In this document: piece by piece, positions 8,155 through 16,335 of the stretch
Numbering within the stretch: the first letter of the stretch is position 1
Layout: the number at the start of each line of letters is the position of its first letter
From: an uncultured Paenibacillaceae bacterium
GTDB lineage: Bacteria > Bacillota > Bacilli > Paenibacillales > K13
Assembly (NCBI GenBank): GCA_913056365.1
Contig: CAJXLT010000001.1
Location: 124,001-188,000, forward strand
Length of the DNA stretch: 64,000 nt
Reading direction: 5' to 3'
Translations under genes and position numbers: made by a program
The notes under the pieces: generated by a model
The model's database searches: none
Told to the model about the DNA's origin: nothing
Seen by the model: only the letters and a program-made list of their open reading frames with translations

Positions 8155-8429
8155 CAGCAAGCCCCTCTCATCAAACACCAAAGAAACTATAAAGGTGTTA
8201 TTGGTTTTCGTTTAAAATACACGAATTCCCGTGAATCGTCAAGGGAATCATCATGCTATTGTGCGGCACTTTCATGATCACTCCAGTTTGCCGTTCGAAC
8301 GCGATTGTCTATCACACGGGTCAAGAAAAAATTGCAATAGAGCTCCGAAAAAACCGTTTTGTAGGTATCGATAGGATGAAGATTGAATTGATCGATGATG
8401 GGTTGCAAACATCAATGTCAATGCGCATC

Positions 8430-9224
8430 TCACACTTTGGGACGTGACAGGCGTTCCATGATCTTAGCTGCTCTGGCTCGGGGAAGAAATCGCCCCATCT
8501 GGGCTGCCATGTAATTGTTGCGTCCGTCGATGATATAACTGGTTCTTCTGTCGATTCCACGAAATCCGGCTTGAACTACGTTCTCCGAGGTGGACAGCGC
8601 ACTGCCCGCCGCCATGTCCCGGCTGCCGACAGCATCGAAGAAGCCCGTATCTGTCGCACCCGGACACAGGGCAAGTACACGGACACCGCGTCCGCGGGTT
8701 TCAGCCCACAGCGCTTCGGAGAATGATAATACGAAAGCTTTGGTAGCACCGTAGACGGCTGAATAGGGACAAGGCACGAATGCGGCCATCGAAGCGACGT
8801 TTACGACGATGCCGTCCTTGCGCTCCAGCATGCCGGGCAAATAAAGATGTGTCAGGTCGACAAGTGTTGCGGTGTTCAGCATCATCTCTTCCTGCTCGCG
8901 CTCTGGATCTATATCCTCAAAGCGGCCATACGTGCCAAAACCTGCGTTGTTAATGAGGATATCGACTGTCAGTCCGAGTTCAGAGATGGATTCGGCCAGT
9001 TGGCGGGATGCACCTACTATGGACAAATCGCTGGGCAAGGCATACGCCTGTACGCCGTGCTCGCGCTTGATTTGACAGGCCAACGCTTCCAGCTTATCTT
9101 CGGAACGAGCGGTCAATATAACATGGCAGCCGCGTGCTGCCAGCTCTATGGTATAGGCCTCGCCAATTCCGGACGAAGCGCCGGTGACCAAAGCCAGCTT
9201 ACCTTGATAAAGATATTTGTTCAT
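8430..9224 (-). CDS. Short-chain dehydrogenase/reductase (SDR)
   Basis: The protein is a classical SDR of 264 residues. It has the nucleotide-binding TGASSGIG near residue 14, NNAG near 93, catalytic Ser in NVASMAA and YGATK (Tyr-x3-Lys) near 160. The arginine in TARSEDK after beta-2 suggests NADP(H). The substrate is unknown. The ribosome-binding site AAGGGGG lies inside the right arm of a perfect inverted repeat (9237-9272), so expression is probably controlled there. The MmyB-like regulator gene lies directly upstream in the same direction and is the likely controller. Confidence 0.9.
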   Translation of the reverse strand: MNKYLYQGKLALVTGASSGIGEAYTIELAARGCHVILTARSEDKLEALACQIKREHGVQAYALPSDLSIVGASRQLAESISELGLTVDILINNAGFGTYGRFEDIDPEREQEEMMLNTATLVDLTHLYLPGMLERKDGIVVNVASMAAFVPCPYSAVYGATKAFVLSFSEALWAETRGRGVRVLALCPGATDTGFFDAVGSRDMAAGSALSTSENVVQAGFRGIDRRTSYIIDGRNNYMAAQMGRFLPRARAAKIMERLSRPKV

Positions 9225-9236
9225 GAAAAAGCCCCC

Positions 9237-9272
9237 TTGTCGTTGATGTTGTCATAATCATACCAACGACAA
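9237..9272. promoter_or_regulatory. Perfect inverted repeat in front of the SDR gene (operator candidate)
   Basis: TTGTCGTTG (9237-9245) and CAACGACAA (9264-9272) are perfect 9-base arms around an 18-base centre, with further partial C/G pairing outside. On the minus strand the centre contains TATGAT, a good -10 element, and the downstream arm runs into the SDR ribosome-binding site. It can be an operator over the SDR promoter or an RNA hairpin hiding the ribosome-binding site. Confidence 0.55.
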
Positions 9273-9319
9273 GAGGGTGTTAACCACACGCTCTCTATAC
9301 TATTAACAGAACTAACAGG

Positions 9320-10183
9320 TTAAGATTGCAGTTGCACTTCGGAGTCTTGTGCTAACAAGAGTGCAAGACTCTCCTCAGTGCCTGTTCCTGGCGTCGGAAC
9401 GAAGAAGCACCAATGCAGCCCAGGGTCGTTGTCAATGGCGGCTGCGCAATGGATCGTGAACGCCAACTCCTGTCCGTCCGGAAGACGGTAATGAACTGGG
9501 ACGGTGTTTTTTTGCCGGATCTCATGCCACTCCCACATACGCACGAAATCCTCACTGTTTCTTCTCAAGCGCTCGAATCGTTCCATGTATGTCGGATTGT
9601 TCGCGTACAGTTCGAAGCTAGCCCGGATCAACGCCGTCATGTATCGGGCAAATTGTTCCCAATTTATAAGCTTCTTCGGGTATTCGGGATCGAGGAACAG
9701 CAACGTCACCATATTTCGCTCGGATTCCGGCAGGCCGCCGAAATCTGCAACAACGAGTTCTGCCCCCCGATTCCAGACGATCATATCGGCAACTTCATTC
9801 GCGATGAAAGAAGGATAGTGCAATTGATCCACGAGGTTTTGCAGAAATGCAGTATCGGGCTTCTCTAACTTCGGTATCATGTCGAGATGGGGCAAGTCAA
9901 GTTTGGCTAGGTCAAACAAGTACTTCCGCTCGTCTTCGTTCAGCTGGAGCGCTTGGCTGATATGGGATAACACTTCATGAGAAGGATTCTTCTCGCGGCC
10001 TTGCTCCAGCCAAGTATAGTAAGTAATACTGACATTGGCGAGATAGGCGACTTCTTCCCTTCGAAGGCCTGGGGTACGCCTTCGGCCGGGGAACGGCTTG
10101 ATTCCTGCTTCTTCCGGTTGAAGCCGATATCGGCGCGATCTGATGAATTCCCCCAATGCGGATGAAGTGTGGCGCTCCTCCAT
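9320..10183 (-). CDS. XRE-type regulator with MmyB-like ligand-binding domain
   Basis: The 287-residue protein has an N-terminal helix-turn-helix domain with the family hallmark RTPGLRREEVAYLANVS followed by YYTWLEQGRE (about 36-62), and a C-terminal PAS-like MLTR/MmyB domain (WNRGAELVVADFGG, NMVTLLFLDP, LRRNSEDFVRMWEWHEI). In actinomycetes these regulators are often found beside SDR genes; here the SDR lies immediately downstream. ATG 10183 has AAGGAGG seven bases upstream. The start lies inside the C-terminal part of the HxlR frame, discussed there. Confidence 0.9.
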   Translation of the reverse strand: MEERHTSSALGEFIRSRRYRLQPEEAGIKPFPGRRRTPGLRREEVAYLANVSITYYTWLEQGREKNPSHEVLSHISQALQLNEDERKYLFDLAKLDLPHLDMIPKLEKPDTAFLQNLVDQLHYPSFIANEVADMIVWNRGAELVVADFGGLPESERNMVTLLFLDPEYPKKLINWEQFARYMTALIRASFELYANNPTYMERFERLRRNSEDFVRMWEWHEIRQKNTVPVHYRLPDGQELAFTIHCAAAIDNDPGLHWCFFVPTPGTGTEESLALLLAQDSEVQLQS

Positions 10184-10532
10184 AATCGTGCCTCCTTAGT
10201 TTTTGCCTTTGATATTCCTTGTATTCCTCTCCCCAGGCCATAACCGAATCAAGTACCGGCTTTAGTTTTTTCCCGATGTCGCTCAACGAATATTCGACTT
10301 TTGGCGGTATTTGAGGATACTCTTTACGAATTACAACGCCATACTCCTCCAATATGCGAAGCTGTTTCGTTAAGGTGGCATGGGTAATGTCAGGGAAGTA
10401 ACGTTGAATTTCATTAAATCTCATCGTTCTTTCAAGTAATAGCAAAATAATTCGCATGGACCATTTCCCGCTCAACATTCTTTGAGCCTCTGTAATGCTG
10501 CATTCCTCTAATATCTCATTGGTATAAATCAT
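9975..10532 (-). CDS. HxlR family regulator, probably frameshifted at its 3' end
   Basis: The open frame has 185 codons, but HxlR proteins are usually 100-125 residues. The winged-helix domain is complete (CSITEAQRMLSGKWSMRIILLLL, RYFPDITHATLTKQLRILEEYGVV, KVEYSLSDIGKKLKPVLDSVMAWG). After YQRQK the frame runs 209 bases into the MmyB regulator gene with a tail of no domain character. Removing one A from the A5 run (T5 on the plus strand, 10200-10204) would give a TAA immediately before the next gene's AAGGAGG, and a normal 117-118 residue protein. It is transcribed divergently from a nitroreductase, a classic HxlR target. AAAGGA precedes ATG 10532. Confidence 0.8.
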   Translation of the reverse strand: MIYTNEILEECSITEAQRMLSGKWSMRIILLLLERTMRFNEIQRYFPDITHATLTKQLRILEEYGVVIRKEYPQIPPKVEYSLSDIGKKLKPVLDSVMAWGEEYKEYQRQKLRRHDYGGAPHFIRIGGIHQIAPISASTGRSRNQAVPRPKAYPRPSKGRSRLSRQCQYYLLYLAGARPREESFS

Positions 10533-10563
10533 AGCTTTCCTTTCCGGTATCCAATTGCATACT

Positions 10564-10583
10564 TACGCTATTCCTATAGCGTA
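10564..10583. promoter_or_regulatory. 20-bp perfect palindrome, HxlR operator candidate
   Basis: TACGCTAT (10564-10571) and ATAGCGTA (10576-10583) surround TCCT. It lies 31 bases before the HxlR start in the divergent gap with the nitroreductase gene. HxlR proteins bind as dimers to palindromes with TAC/GTA ends. A second weaker palindrome TTATC-ATAC-GATAA lies at about 10636-10649, and TATAAT occurs at 10605-10610. Confidence 0.55.
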
Positions 10584-10772
10584 GATACCCTCTGAAATTC
10601 CTTCTATAATGACATTGAGCGATCGTTTTTTGTTTTTATCATACGATAATTTTTTAAACCATGTAAAGGGGGCGGAGGGAGCGGTTGAATTCAGCAAGTC
10701 ATCATTATAAGTGCAGGCAATGTCGATGATAGATCTCATGGGGAATACAATGAATAACAAAGGAGAACACGG

Positions 10773-11444
10773 ATGAATACAAGGATACCTGTTAGTCAAG
10801 AACAAGTTATTTCAGCTTTTCAATTCAGACATGCTACGAACACGTTCGATACAACCAAGCAAATATCCGAAGAGGATTTCAACTATATTCTAGAAGCGGG
10901 GAGATTATCACCGAGCTCGATGGGATTAGAGCCATGGAAGTTTGTCGTTGTGCAAAATCCGGAATTAAGAAATAAGCTTAAAGCGGTTTCGCCGGGGGCC
11001 CAACGCCAACTGGACACTGCGAGTCATTTTGTGATCATTCTCGCTCAGACAGATGTAAGGTATGATTCCGAATATTTGATGGATCAATTGAAACATGTGA
11101 AGCAATTACCCGAAGAAGTTATTACATTTTACTCCAGTGCCTTGAAAGATGTTCAGGAAGTTAATGGTTCTCTAACCGATGAACGTTTCCTGTACGAATG
11201 GTCCGCGAAGCAAACCTATATTGCTCTCGGAAATATGATGACCGCAGCTGCATTAGTCGGCATTGATTCTTGTCCGATGGAAGGGTTCGATTATGCAGCA
11301 GTCGACCGTATCTTAGAAGAAGAAGGATTGTACCAGGAAGGAAATTTGAAGGTATCCGTGATGGCCGCTTTTGGATATCGGAGTGAAGAACCCGCACGAG
11401 CTAAGACAAGACGCACGATTGATCAAATTGTAACTTGGTCATAA
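10773..11444 (+). CDS. NAD(P)H-dependent nitroreductase family protein
   Basis: The 223-residue protein follows the NfsB-type nitroreductase pattern. It has the FMN phosphate-binding FQFRHATNTFD near the N-terminus, AGRLSPSSMGLEPWKFVVVQ (about 43-62), SAKQTYIALGNMMTAAALVGIDSCPMEGF (about 143-171) and a C-terminal AAFGYRSEEPARAKTR with the flavin-contacting region. Such enzymes reduce nitro compounds and quinones with FMN. It is divergent from the HxlR gene, and induction by electrophiles or quinones is the usual logic. GGAG precedes ATG 10773. Confidence 0.92.
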   Translation: MNTRIPVSQEQVISAFQFRHATNTFDTTKQISEEDFNYILEAGRLSPSSMGLEPWKFVVVQNPELRNKLKAVSPGAQRQLDTASHFVIILAQTDVRYDSEYLMDQLKHVKQLPEEVITFYSSALKDVQEVNGSLTDERFLYEWSAKQTYIALGNMMTAAALVGIDSCPMEGFDYAAVDRILEEEGLYQEGNLKVSVMAAFGYRSEEPARAKTRRTIDQIVTWS

Positions 11445-11475
11445 TTATCAGTAGCAACAATGAAAATCAGATAAG

Positions 11476-11530
11476 CGGCCTTGGTCCTGAACGTCATTGG
11501 ACTGAGGCCGTTCTTCTGTTCGTTAGCGTC
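11476..11530 (+). terminator. Terminator after the nitroreductase gene
   Basis: CGGCCT with an inner GTCC pairs with GGAC and AGGCCG ending at 11520, followed by TTCTTCTGTT. The stretch 11530-11793 after it holds no gene; it has a perfect 9-base inverted repeat GGGAGCAAG/CTTGCTCCC (11660-11668 / 11697-11705) without a T run. Confidence 0.6.
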
Positions 11531-11793
11531 ACATCTCAATTGCTGTTACGTACCATTAACACGGTGTACTCCATATGTGTTGAGTAAGCAGAGTCAACAC
11601 ACGCATTATTCCAAAATAACGGGATACCTAAACTACGTTGTCATGTTTAAAACAATATTGGGAGCAAGTAAATCCACAGGTCATTTCTTTAGGTTTCTTG
11701 CTCCCGGTACAAATTCATCCCGACACCATTTAATAAAATTACCTGAGTGAAGAAGGTATGTCTTAGCAGTATTTTCGGCAATAAAGCTAGTGT

Positions 11794-11868
11794 TCAATTT
11801 ATCACTTCCTTTTCATACTCTTCAAATAATAGTTCCAGTCGCTTCATAACATCCACTGACGCTTTCAT
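11794..11868 (-). CDS. 24-codon ORF coupled to the TIGR02391 gene
   Basis: The short reading frame MKASVDVMKRLELLFEEYEK plus four residues starts with an ATG that overlaps the stop of the TIGR02391 gene by four bases (ATGA), and has GGAGG nine to ten bases upstream. The product is a charged amphipathic helix. It could be a real small protein or the head of a decayed third gene. There is no family match that I know. Confidence 0.4.
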   Translation of the reverse strand: MKASVDVMKRLELLFEEYEKEVIN

Positions 11869-12683
11869 AACTTCGCCTCCACAGAATCACTTTTCTCAAT
11901 TCTCCGTAATACATATGAAGCTAACGTAAATAAATCGATGGCATCCTCTTCTGACATGTTCAATTCGATCTTTGCCGCATGAGCCGTGGGATTTCTAAAT
12001 GTTCCAAACAACCCCTTGGTAAGGCTAACGAAACCTTTCTGCTCACTGATCTCTGACTCCGTCCGATATGCATTGATTATTAGCCGCGGACTATCTCCAG
12101 CAAAAGCTTCATCTACAAGCTTTGCTCCGTCACTTATTAAACCTGTTTTCATCCTAATCATAGATGCGATACTCTTAGTTGCTTCAAGAACTGCGTGGAA
12201 GTAATTATTCTGGAGAAGCTCCTTTTTACAAAAATTAAGTAAGTGAGGGTGTAGCTTTCGAGACGAAATCCTTTCAGTCAACTTAGACGCTCTCATTTCT
12301 GCCTCAGACAATGTTTTTACCGACTGTACTGCATGAAATTTACCATCTTCATTAAACTCTAGACCATGAAACAGAAGGATGGCATTAATTTTTTCAAGCA
12401 AATCATGATAAAGATCCAACTTACCTGCAAACCTACTCGGTGCCAAAGACTTGCTAATGAACGATAATACGCAATTGCCCGACTGAGTTTGGTTTTGACG
12501 ATTAGCAAGGGCATTATATAGTCGTTTCCACTTTGTCATCATCGGATCTACATGTCCGAACTATAGTACATTCAGAAAATGTCCGATTTCTGAGCTTGTT
12601 AGTCCGTCATTTGTATCTGCTATTATTCGACAGAGCGTTTCTAACTCACCCTCATTAAATGGTCGTCTATTTTGATTTGCCAT
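11865..12683 (-). pseudogene. TIGR02391 (Ymh-like, HEPN-motif) gene interrupted by an amber codon
   Basis: Read from ATG 12683 the frame gives 272 codons with one in-frame TAG at codon 41 (12561-12563). The part before it (LCRIIADTNDGLTSSEIGHF) and after it (VDPMMTKWKRLYNALANR to the end) form one continuous TIGR02391 protein, including the C-terminal FGTFRNPTAHAAKIE and MSEEDAIDLFTLASYVLRR. RNPTAH fits the R-x4-H signature of HEPN domains. The downstream 225 codons could still be translated from ATG 12542. The start overlaps the preceding small gene by 17 bases. The stretch is visibly richer in A+T than its neighbours, in line with horizontal origin. Confidence 0.75.
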
Positions 12684-12966
12684 ACTTCTCACCCAACTGA
12701 CCTTTTCTAACTTCAAGCTCGCGCTTTCGCTCCTCTAGGGCTTCTTCGACAGTCATATCCTTATTTACAAGCGAAAAGCCTTTTTGTTGCTTACGTCTTC
12801 TAGTTACATTGATATCGAACAACTTAAACTCCCGTTTTTGTTCAGGGTACATTACATAGGCAACATGATCTGCAGTCGCCGCTAACCCCATCATATTAAG
12901 CTTATTTTGAGTAAACAAGTGATCTGGAATTTCCTCTGGTAAATATCTTTTCAAGTTATCACTCAT
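12667..12966 (-). CDS. Small basic protein, unknown, in the TIGR02391 operon
   Basis: The protein has 99 residues, is hydrophilic, with a central DINVTRRRKQQKGFSLVNKD stretch and a charged helical C-terminus (EEALEERKRELEVRKGQLGEK). GGAGGTG lies eight bases before ATG 12966. Its start overlaps the stop of the preceding frameshifted fragment by eight bases and its end overlaps the TIGR02391 gene, so it is the middle of a compact operon. I do not recognise the family. Partnership with the HEPN-motif protein is an inference from overlap. Confidence 0.55.
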   Translation of the reverse strand: MSDNLKRYLPEEIPDHLFTQNKLNMMGLAATADHVAYVMYPEQKREFKLFDINVTRRRKQQKGFSLVNKDMTVEEALEERKRELEVRKGQLGEKYGKSK

Positions 12967-13272
12967 TATCATCACACCTCCAACTTGGATTGTCAACACC
13001 GCATGATAGGTCTATTCTACAAGCCCTTATTTTTATTGTCCAACTAAGTGTAGCCGATCCACCTTCGGTTAAATAATAGATCGGTCGATCACTGACAACA
13101 CTTCCTGATTGATGGTTAGCGAGAGAAACGTACTCATTAGCCGTATCAAAAATATCCGTGAGGGCGGTCAGTTTAGCATTGATAAGTCCAGTTCAGATTG
13201 AGCTCGACAAAACCGTTTTTCGACATCAAGAACACCGATAGCCTTCTTCAGTTCTATAAATATGTTTGCCAC
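12959..13272 (-). pseudogene. Frameshifted fragment upstream of the TIGR02391 operon
   Basis: GTG 13272 with GGGAGG eight bases upstream opens VANIFIELKKAIGVLDVEKR and stops at TGA 13168-13170 after 34 codons. Shifting frame just before that stop continues with LTALTDIFDTANEYVSLANH and onward to TGA at 12959-12961, through TEGGSATLSWTIKIRACRID. A single-base deletion in an original gene of about 105 codons explains both halves. The family is unknown to me. The end overlaps the next gene by eight bases. Confidence 0.5.
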
Positions 13273-13595
13273 GATTAACGCCTCCCGCTACATTTTTATA
13301 ATCGCGATCTATAATGATATAAAAAATATCAGCGGCAAACTGCAAAAAACAAAATGTTACCCCAAAGCTATTTCTCCATACTTATTAAACCGCTTATTTA
13401 GCTCATCGATCAGGAAATCATATGCCTCTTGGGTTATTCGAATATGCGAACGTCTAAAATGTATATATATCCAAACTCATATCATTTGAAAAACTGGATC
13501 GAGAGCTTCTCCTCTTGTTGGTAAAACGAATCGATGTAAAAGAAAATGGTGATGTAAAAGTTACTTAAACTTCACCGTATAAATGAACTATAGGA
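13273..13595 (-). other. Intergenic remnant sequence between the decayed operon and rlmD
   Basis: No intact gene. On the minus strand, 13357-13476 reads as a stop-bounded 39-codon piece containing RSHIRITQEAYDFLIDELNK and ending KYGEIALG, which looks like the tail of a lost gene. The rest is A+T-rich and uninformative. Confidence 0.3.
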
Positions 13596-13634
13596 AAAGG
13601 CGATGATTTGTGGCTACTGCCACTCATCGCCTTT
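13596..13634. terminator. Bidirectional terminator after rlmD
   Basis: AAAGGCGATGA (13596-13606) pairs perfectly with TCATCGCCTTT (13624-13634), with an inner TGGC/GCCA stem. It lies just past the stop codon of rlmD. Confidence 0.8.
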
Positions 13635-13637
13635 CGA

Positions 13638-15197
13638 CTATAGAAGATCTTTTCTATATGTTGACACTACACACTCCACATGACTCGTATGCGGGAACAT
13701 GTCGACAGGCTGTACCCAGTCGAGGCGGTAGCCGCTGTCGAGCAGCACCTGACAGTCCTTGGCGAGCGTTGCCGGGTTGCACGAGACGTAGACGAATCGG
13801 GCAGGGCGGGCCTGAGCGATCGCGTCGAGCAAGGAACGCTCGCAGCCAGTGCGCGGCGGATCGACGACGACAACGTCGGGACGGATGCCCTGCTTCACCC
13901 ACTTCGGAAGCAGCTGTTCTGCGCGTCCTTCGTAGAAGTGCGCATTGCCGATACCGCTCGTGCGTGCGTTGTCCTGCGCGTCCCGAACAGCTTCCGGGAC
14001 GACTTCGATACCGCGCACCTCGCGAGCCGCTGGGGCGAGCCACAGGCTGATTGTGCCGGTACCGCAATAAGCGTCGACGACAAGCTCTGTACCGCTGAGC
14101 GCAGCGGCTTCCTGTGTCGCATTGTACAGCTTGACTGTCTGCGCAGGATTAAGCTGGAAGAAGGCGCGAGGGGAGAGGGAGAATTGCACATCACCTAACG
14201 TCTCTTCAAGCCGCTCGTCACCCCACAGTACGTGCGTCTGCTCCCCGAAGACGAGCGGAGACTTGCCCTTGTGAATGTTGTAAGCGATGGTGGCGACCAT
14301 TGGCAGCTCCTCGCGAATACGTGCGACCAAGCGATCGGCATGAGGCATGCGGTCCACGGCAGTTATAAGCGTGAGCTGGACTTGTCCGCTGGCTTGCCCT
14401 ACTCGTGCGACAACAGTGCGAATGGCTCCCTTGCGCGTTCGTTCATTGTAGATCGGAATGTTCAATTCCCCAAGTATCGCCTTCACCCGCTCGATCACCT
14501 GATTAACGACCGGATGATGGATTGGGCAGCCGCTGATATCTACCAGACGATGGCTGCCGACCGCATATAGGCCGGTTACGATCTTATCTGCATCCATGCC
14601 GGTTTGCAGCTCTGCCTTATTCCGATAGCCCCACGGATCTTCCATGCCGAGTATCGGCCGGAGCGGCAGCTTGTCCAGCCGCGTATAGCGCCGGAACGCT
14701 TCGCGCACCAGCTCTTCCTTGGCCCGTAGCTGCCCTTCGTAGTTCAGATGCTGCAGCTGACAACCGCCGCACGCATCGTAGACCGCACACGGAGGCTCTT
14801 GCCGATCAGGTGAGCGCTTCTCGATCTCGATGATCTCGGCCTTCAAGTAGCCGGGCTGCACTTGCGTAACCTTCGCAATCACGACCTCATCTGGCAAGGC
14901 TCGGTCGATGAAGACGGCCTTGCGCCTATAATAGCCGACGCCTTCGCCATTGATGCCGATCCGCTTGATCGTCACGACGATCCGGTCGCCAGGCTGCACA
15001 TCCTCAGCGGAGGCAGGCGTTCTACTCAAGCTGGCATGTTGCTGAGACTTGTTCTTCGCGCCATGCTTCCCATAGGTATTGCCCTTGCCAGACTTGGGTT
15101 TGTTGCGATTGCCAGCTTTCGTGTTGCCTGTCGTATGTGCCGGACGTTGCTGACCTCGCTTTGCTGTTTTTTGCTTGGCATTGAAATTCTCCCTCAT
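13638..15197 (-). CDS. rlmD: 23S rRNA (uracil-C5)-methyltransferase, RlmD/RumA family
   Basis: The 519-residue protein uses S-adenosylmethionine to methylate uracils of 23S rRNA (U1939 and, in Bacillus relatives, also U747). In order it has a very basic N-terminal extension of about 65 residues, a TRAM RNA-binding domain (VQPGDRIVVTIKRIGINGEG), iron-sulphur cysteines (PPCAVYDACGGCQLQHL), the SAM-binding VDAYCGTGTISLWLA, DPPRTGC and the catalytic cysteine in VYVSCNPATLAKD. The extension is longer than in E. coli RumA and may be an RNA contact region. GGAG lies about eight bases before ATG 15197. Monocistronic. Confidence 0.93.
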   Translation of the reverse strand: MRENFNAKQKTAKRGQQRPAHTTGNTKAGNRNKPKSGKGNTYGKHGAKNKSQQHASLSRTPASAEDVQPGDRIVVTIKRIGINGEGVGYYRRKAVFIDRALPDEVVIAKVTQVQPGYLKAEIIEIEKRSPDRQEPPCAVYDACGGCQLQHLNYEGQLRAKEELVREAFRRYTRLDKLPLRPILGMEDPWGYRNKAELQTGMDADKIVTGLYAVGSHRLVDISGCPIHHPVVNQVIERVKAILGELNIPIYNERTRKGAIRTVVARVGQASGQVQLTLITAVDRMPHADRLVARIREELPMVATIAYNIHKGKSPLVFGEQTHVLWGDERLEETLGDVQFSLSPRAFFQLNPAQTVKLYNATQEAAALSGTELVVDAYCGTGTISLWLAPAAREVRGIEVVPEAVRDAQDNARTSGIGNAHFYEGRAEQLLPKWVKQGIRPDVVVVDPPRTGCERSLLDAIAQARPARFVYVSCNPATLAKDCQVLLDSGYRLDWVQPVDMFPHTSHVECVVSTYRKDLL

Positions 15198-15287
15198 GCT
15201 GCTTCGCTCCGTTCCTTCGATTGCGTTCCTTCCACTATATCACAGCGCTGCTCCATCCCCCAACCGTAGTTCGAGACTTGTATCACT

Positions 15288-16142
15288 TTAGTCTGTTGCT
15301 TCCATCTTCCGGTACATGCCCGGAGTAACATGAGCCCACTTCTTGAACTGTCTGCCGAAGTGAGCGAGATTGTCGTAGCCGACCTGCTGGGCGATATTAA
15401 TAATCTTGTCATCGGTCTGCTTCAATAGGCGGCATGCGGCCTTGATGCGGGTCATATTGACATATTCCACAAGGGAAAACCCGGTGACGCTGCGAAAGGA
15501 CCTGCTGAGATGATACGGGCTGGTGTGTAGGCGGGCCGCCCATTCGTCCAATGAGCAATGCTCGGCATAAGTACGGTTGATTTCCTGAACGATTGCGGAT
15601 ATTTTCTGGTGCATGGGGCTGAGATGCTCTTGCTCAACGGTTTGCTGCCGCTGCATCTGACGCTTGGCGAACAACAGCAGCTCGGTCAGCAGCTGCTTGA
15701 AGTACAGCTCGTATCCGAACTCGCGCTTATCCGATTCCTGCTCCATCTTCTGAAACAGCCCTTGTATGAATAACTGATCCGCCACCTTCAGGCGCAGCAC
15801 ACGGTTCTGCAGGCGGAACGACTCCAGCAGCTCATGCATTGTATCAGCTTCAAGCGGCTCTAGAAACAGCTTGTTGAAGTTAAGCACGAGCCGTTCATGG
15901 CGCGGAGAATCGAGAATGGACGCTTTGTGCACCTCATATTCATGAATGAAGACAAGATCACCTGCTTCGACAGTGAAGGAACGCTCTCCGATGAAATAGG
16001 ACCGCCTGCCCTGATACAAGTAGTTGATCTCAAAATTGCGATGATAGTGATTTTTGCGCTCGAACGGCTGGAATCGCCGCGTGCGTTCAAAGTGAAAGGG
16101 GTCGTTCTCCTGTCCGAAATAGGAAATGATCTGATCTTGCAT
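15288..16142 (-). CDS. AraC family regulator with cupin sensor domain
   Basis: The 284-residue protein has an N-terminal cupin (HYHRNFEINYLYQGRRSYFIGERSF, then VEAGDLVFIHEYEVHKA) for a small ligand and a C-terminal pair of helix-turn-helix motifs (CSLDEWAARLHTSPYHLSRSF and IINIAQQVGYDNLAHFGRQF, ending VTPGMYRKM). It is divergent from uxaE with a 193-base shared promoter region and is therefore the likely regulator of the hexuronate genes uxaE-uxaC. AGGAGG lies ten bases before ATG 16142. The inducer is presumably a uronic acid, by context only. Confidence 0.9.
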   Translation of the reverse strand: MQDQIISYFGQENDPFHFERTRRFQPFERKNHYHRNFEINYLYQGRRSYFIGERSFTVEAGDLVFIHEYEVHKASILDSPRHERLVLNFNKLFLEPLEADTMHELLESFRLQNRVLRLKVADQLFIQGLFQKMEQESDKREFGYELYFKQLLTELLLFAKRQMQRQQTVEQEHLSPMHQKISAIVQEINRTYAEHCSLDEWAARLHTSPYHLSRSFRSVTGFSLVEYVNMTRIKAACRLLKQTDDKIINIAQQVGYDNLAHFGRQFKKWAHVTPGMYRKMEATD

Positions 16143-16335
16143 ACATCGTCAGCCTCCTTCTCTGTCGACAACTTGTTATTTCATCATGCGCTATAAAATA
16201 GAAGTTATAAATATGAAAATGGCGCTATTCGTAGCAAAATCGTATCATATGAGGTGGAAATCAGCAAGAATGACGTGGAAAGGACACGCTTATTGCCCTA
16301 ATATGAAAGCGAATTCATATTTGAGGAGTGGTGAG

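Noticed and set aside
8155-8429. Small plus-strand open frame between TetR and SDR genes
   Set aside because: There is no ribosome-binding site and no protein-like composition.
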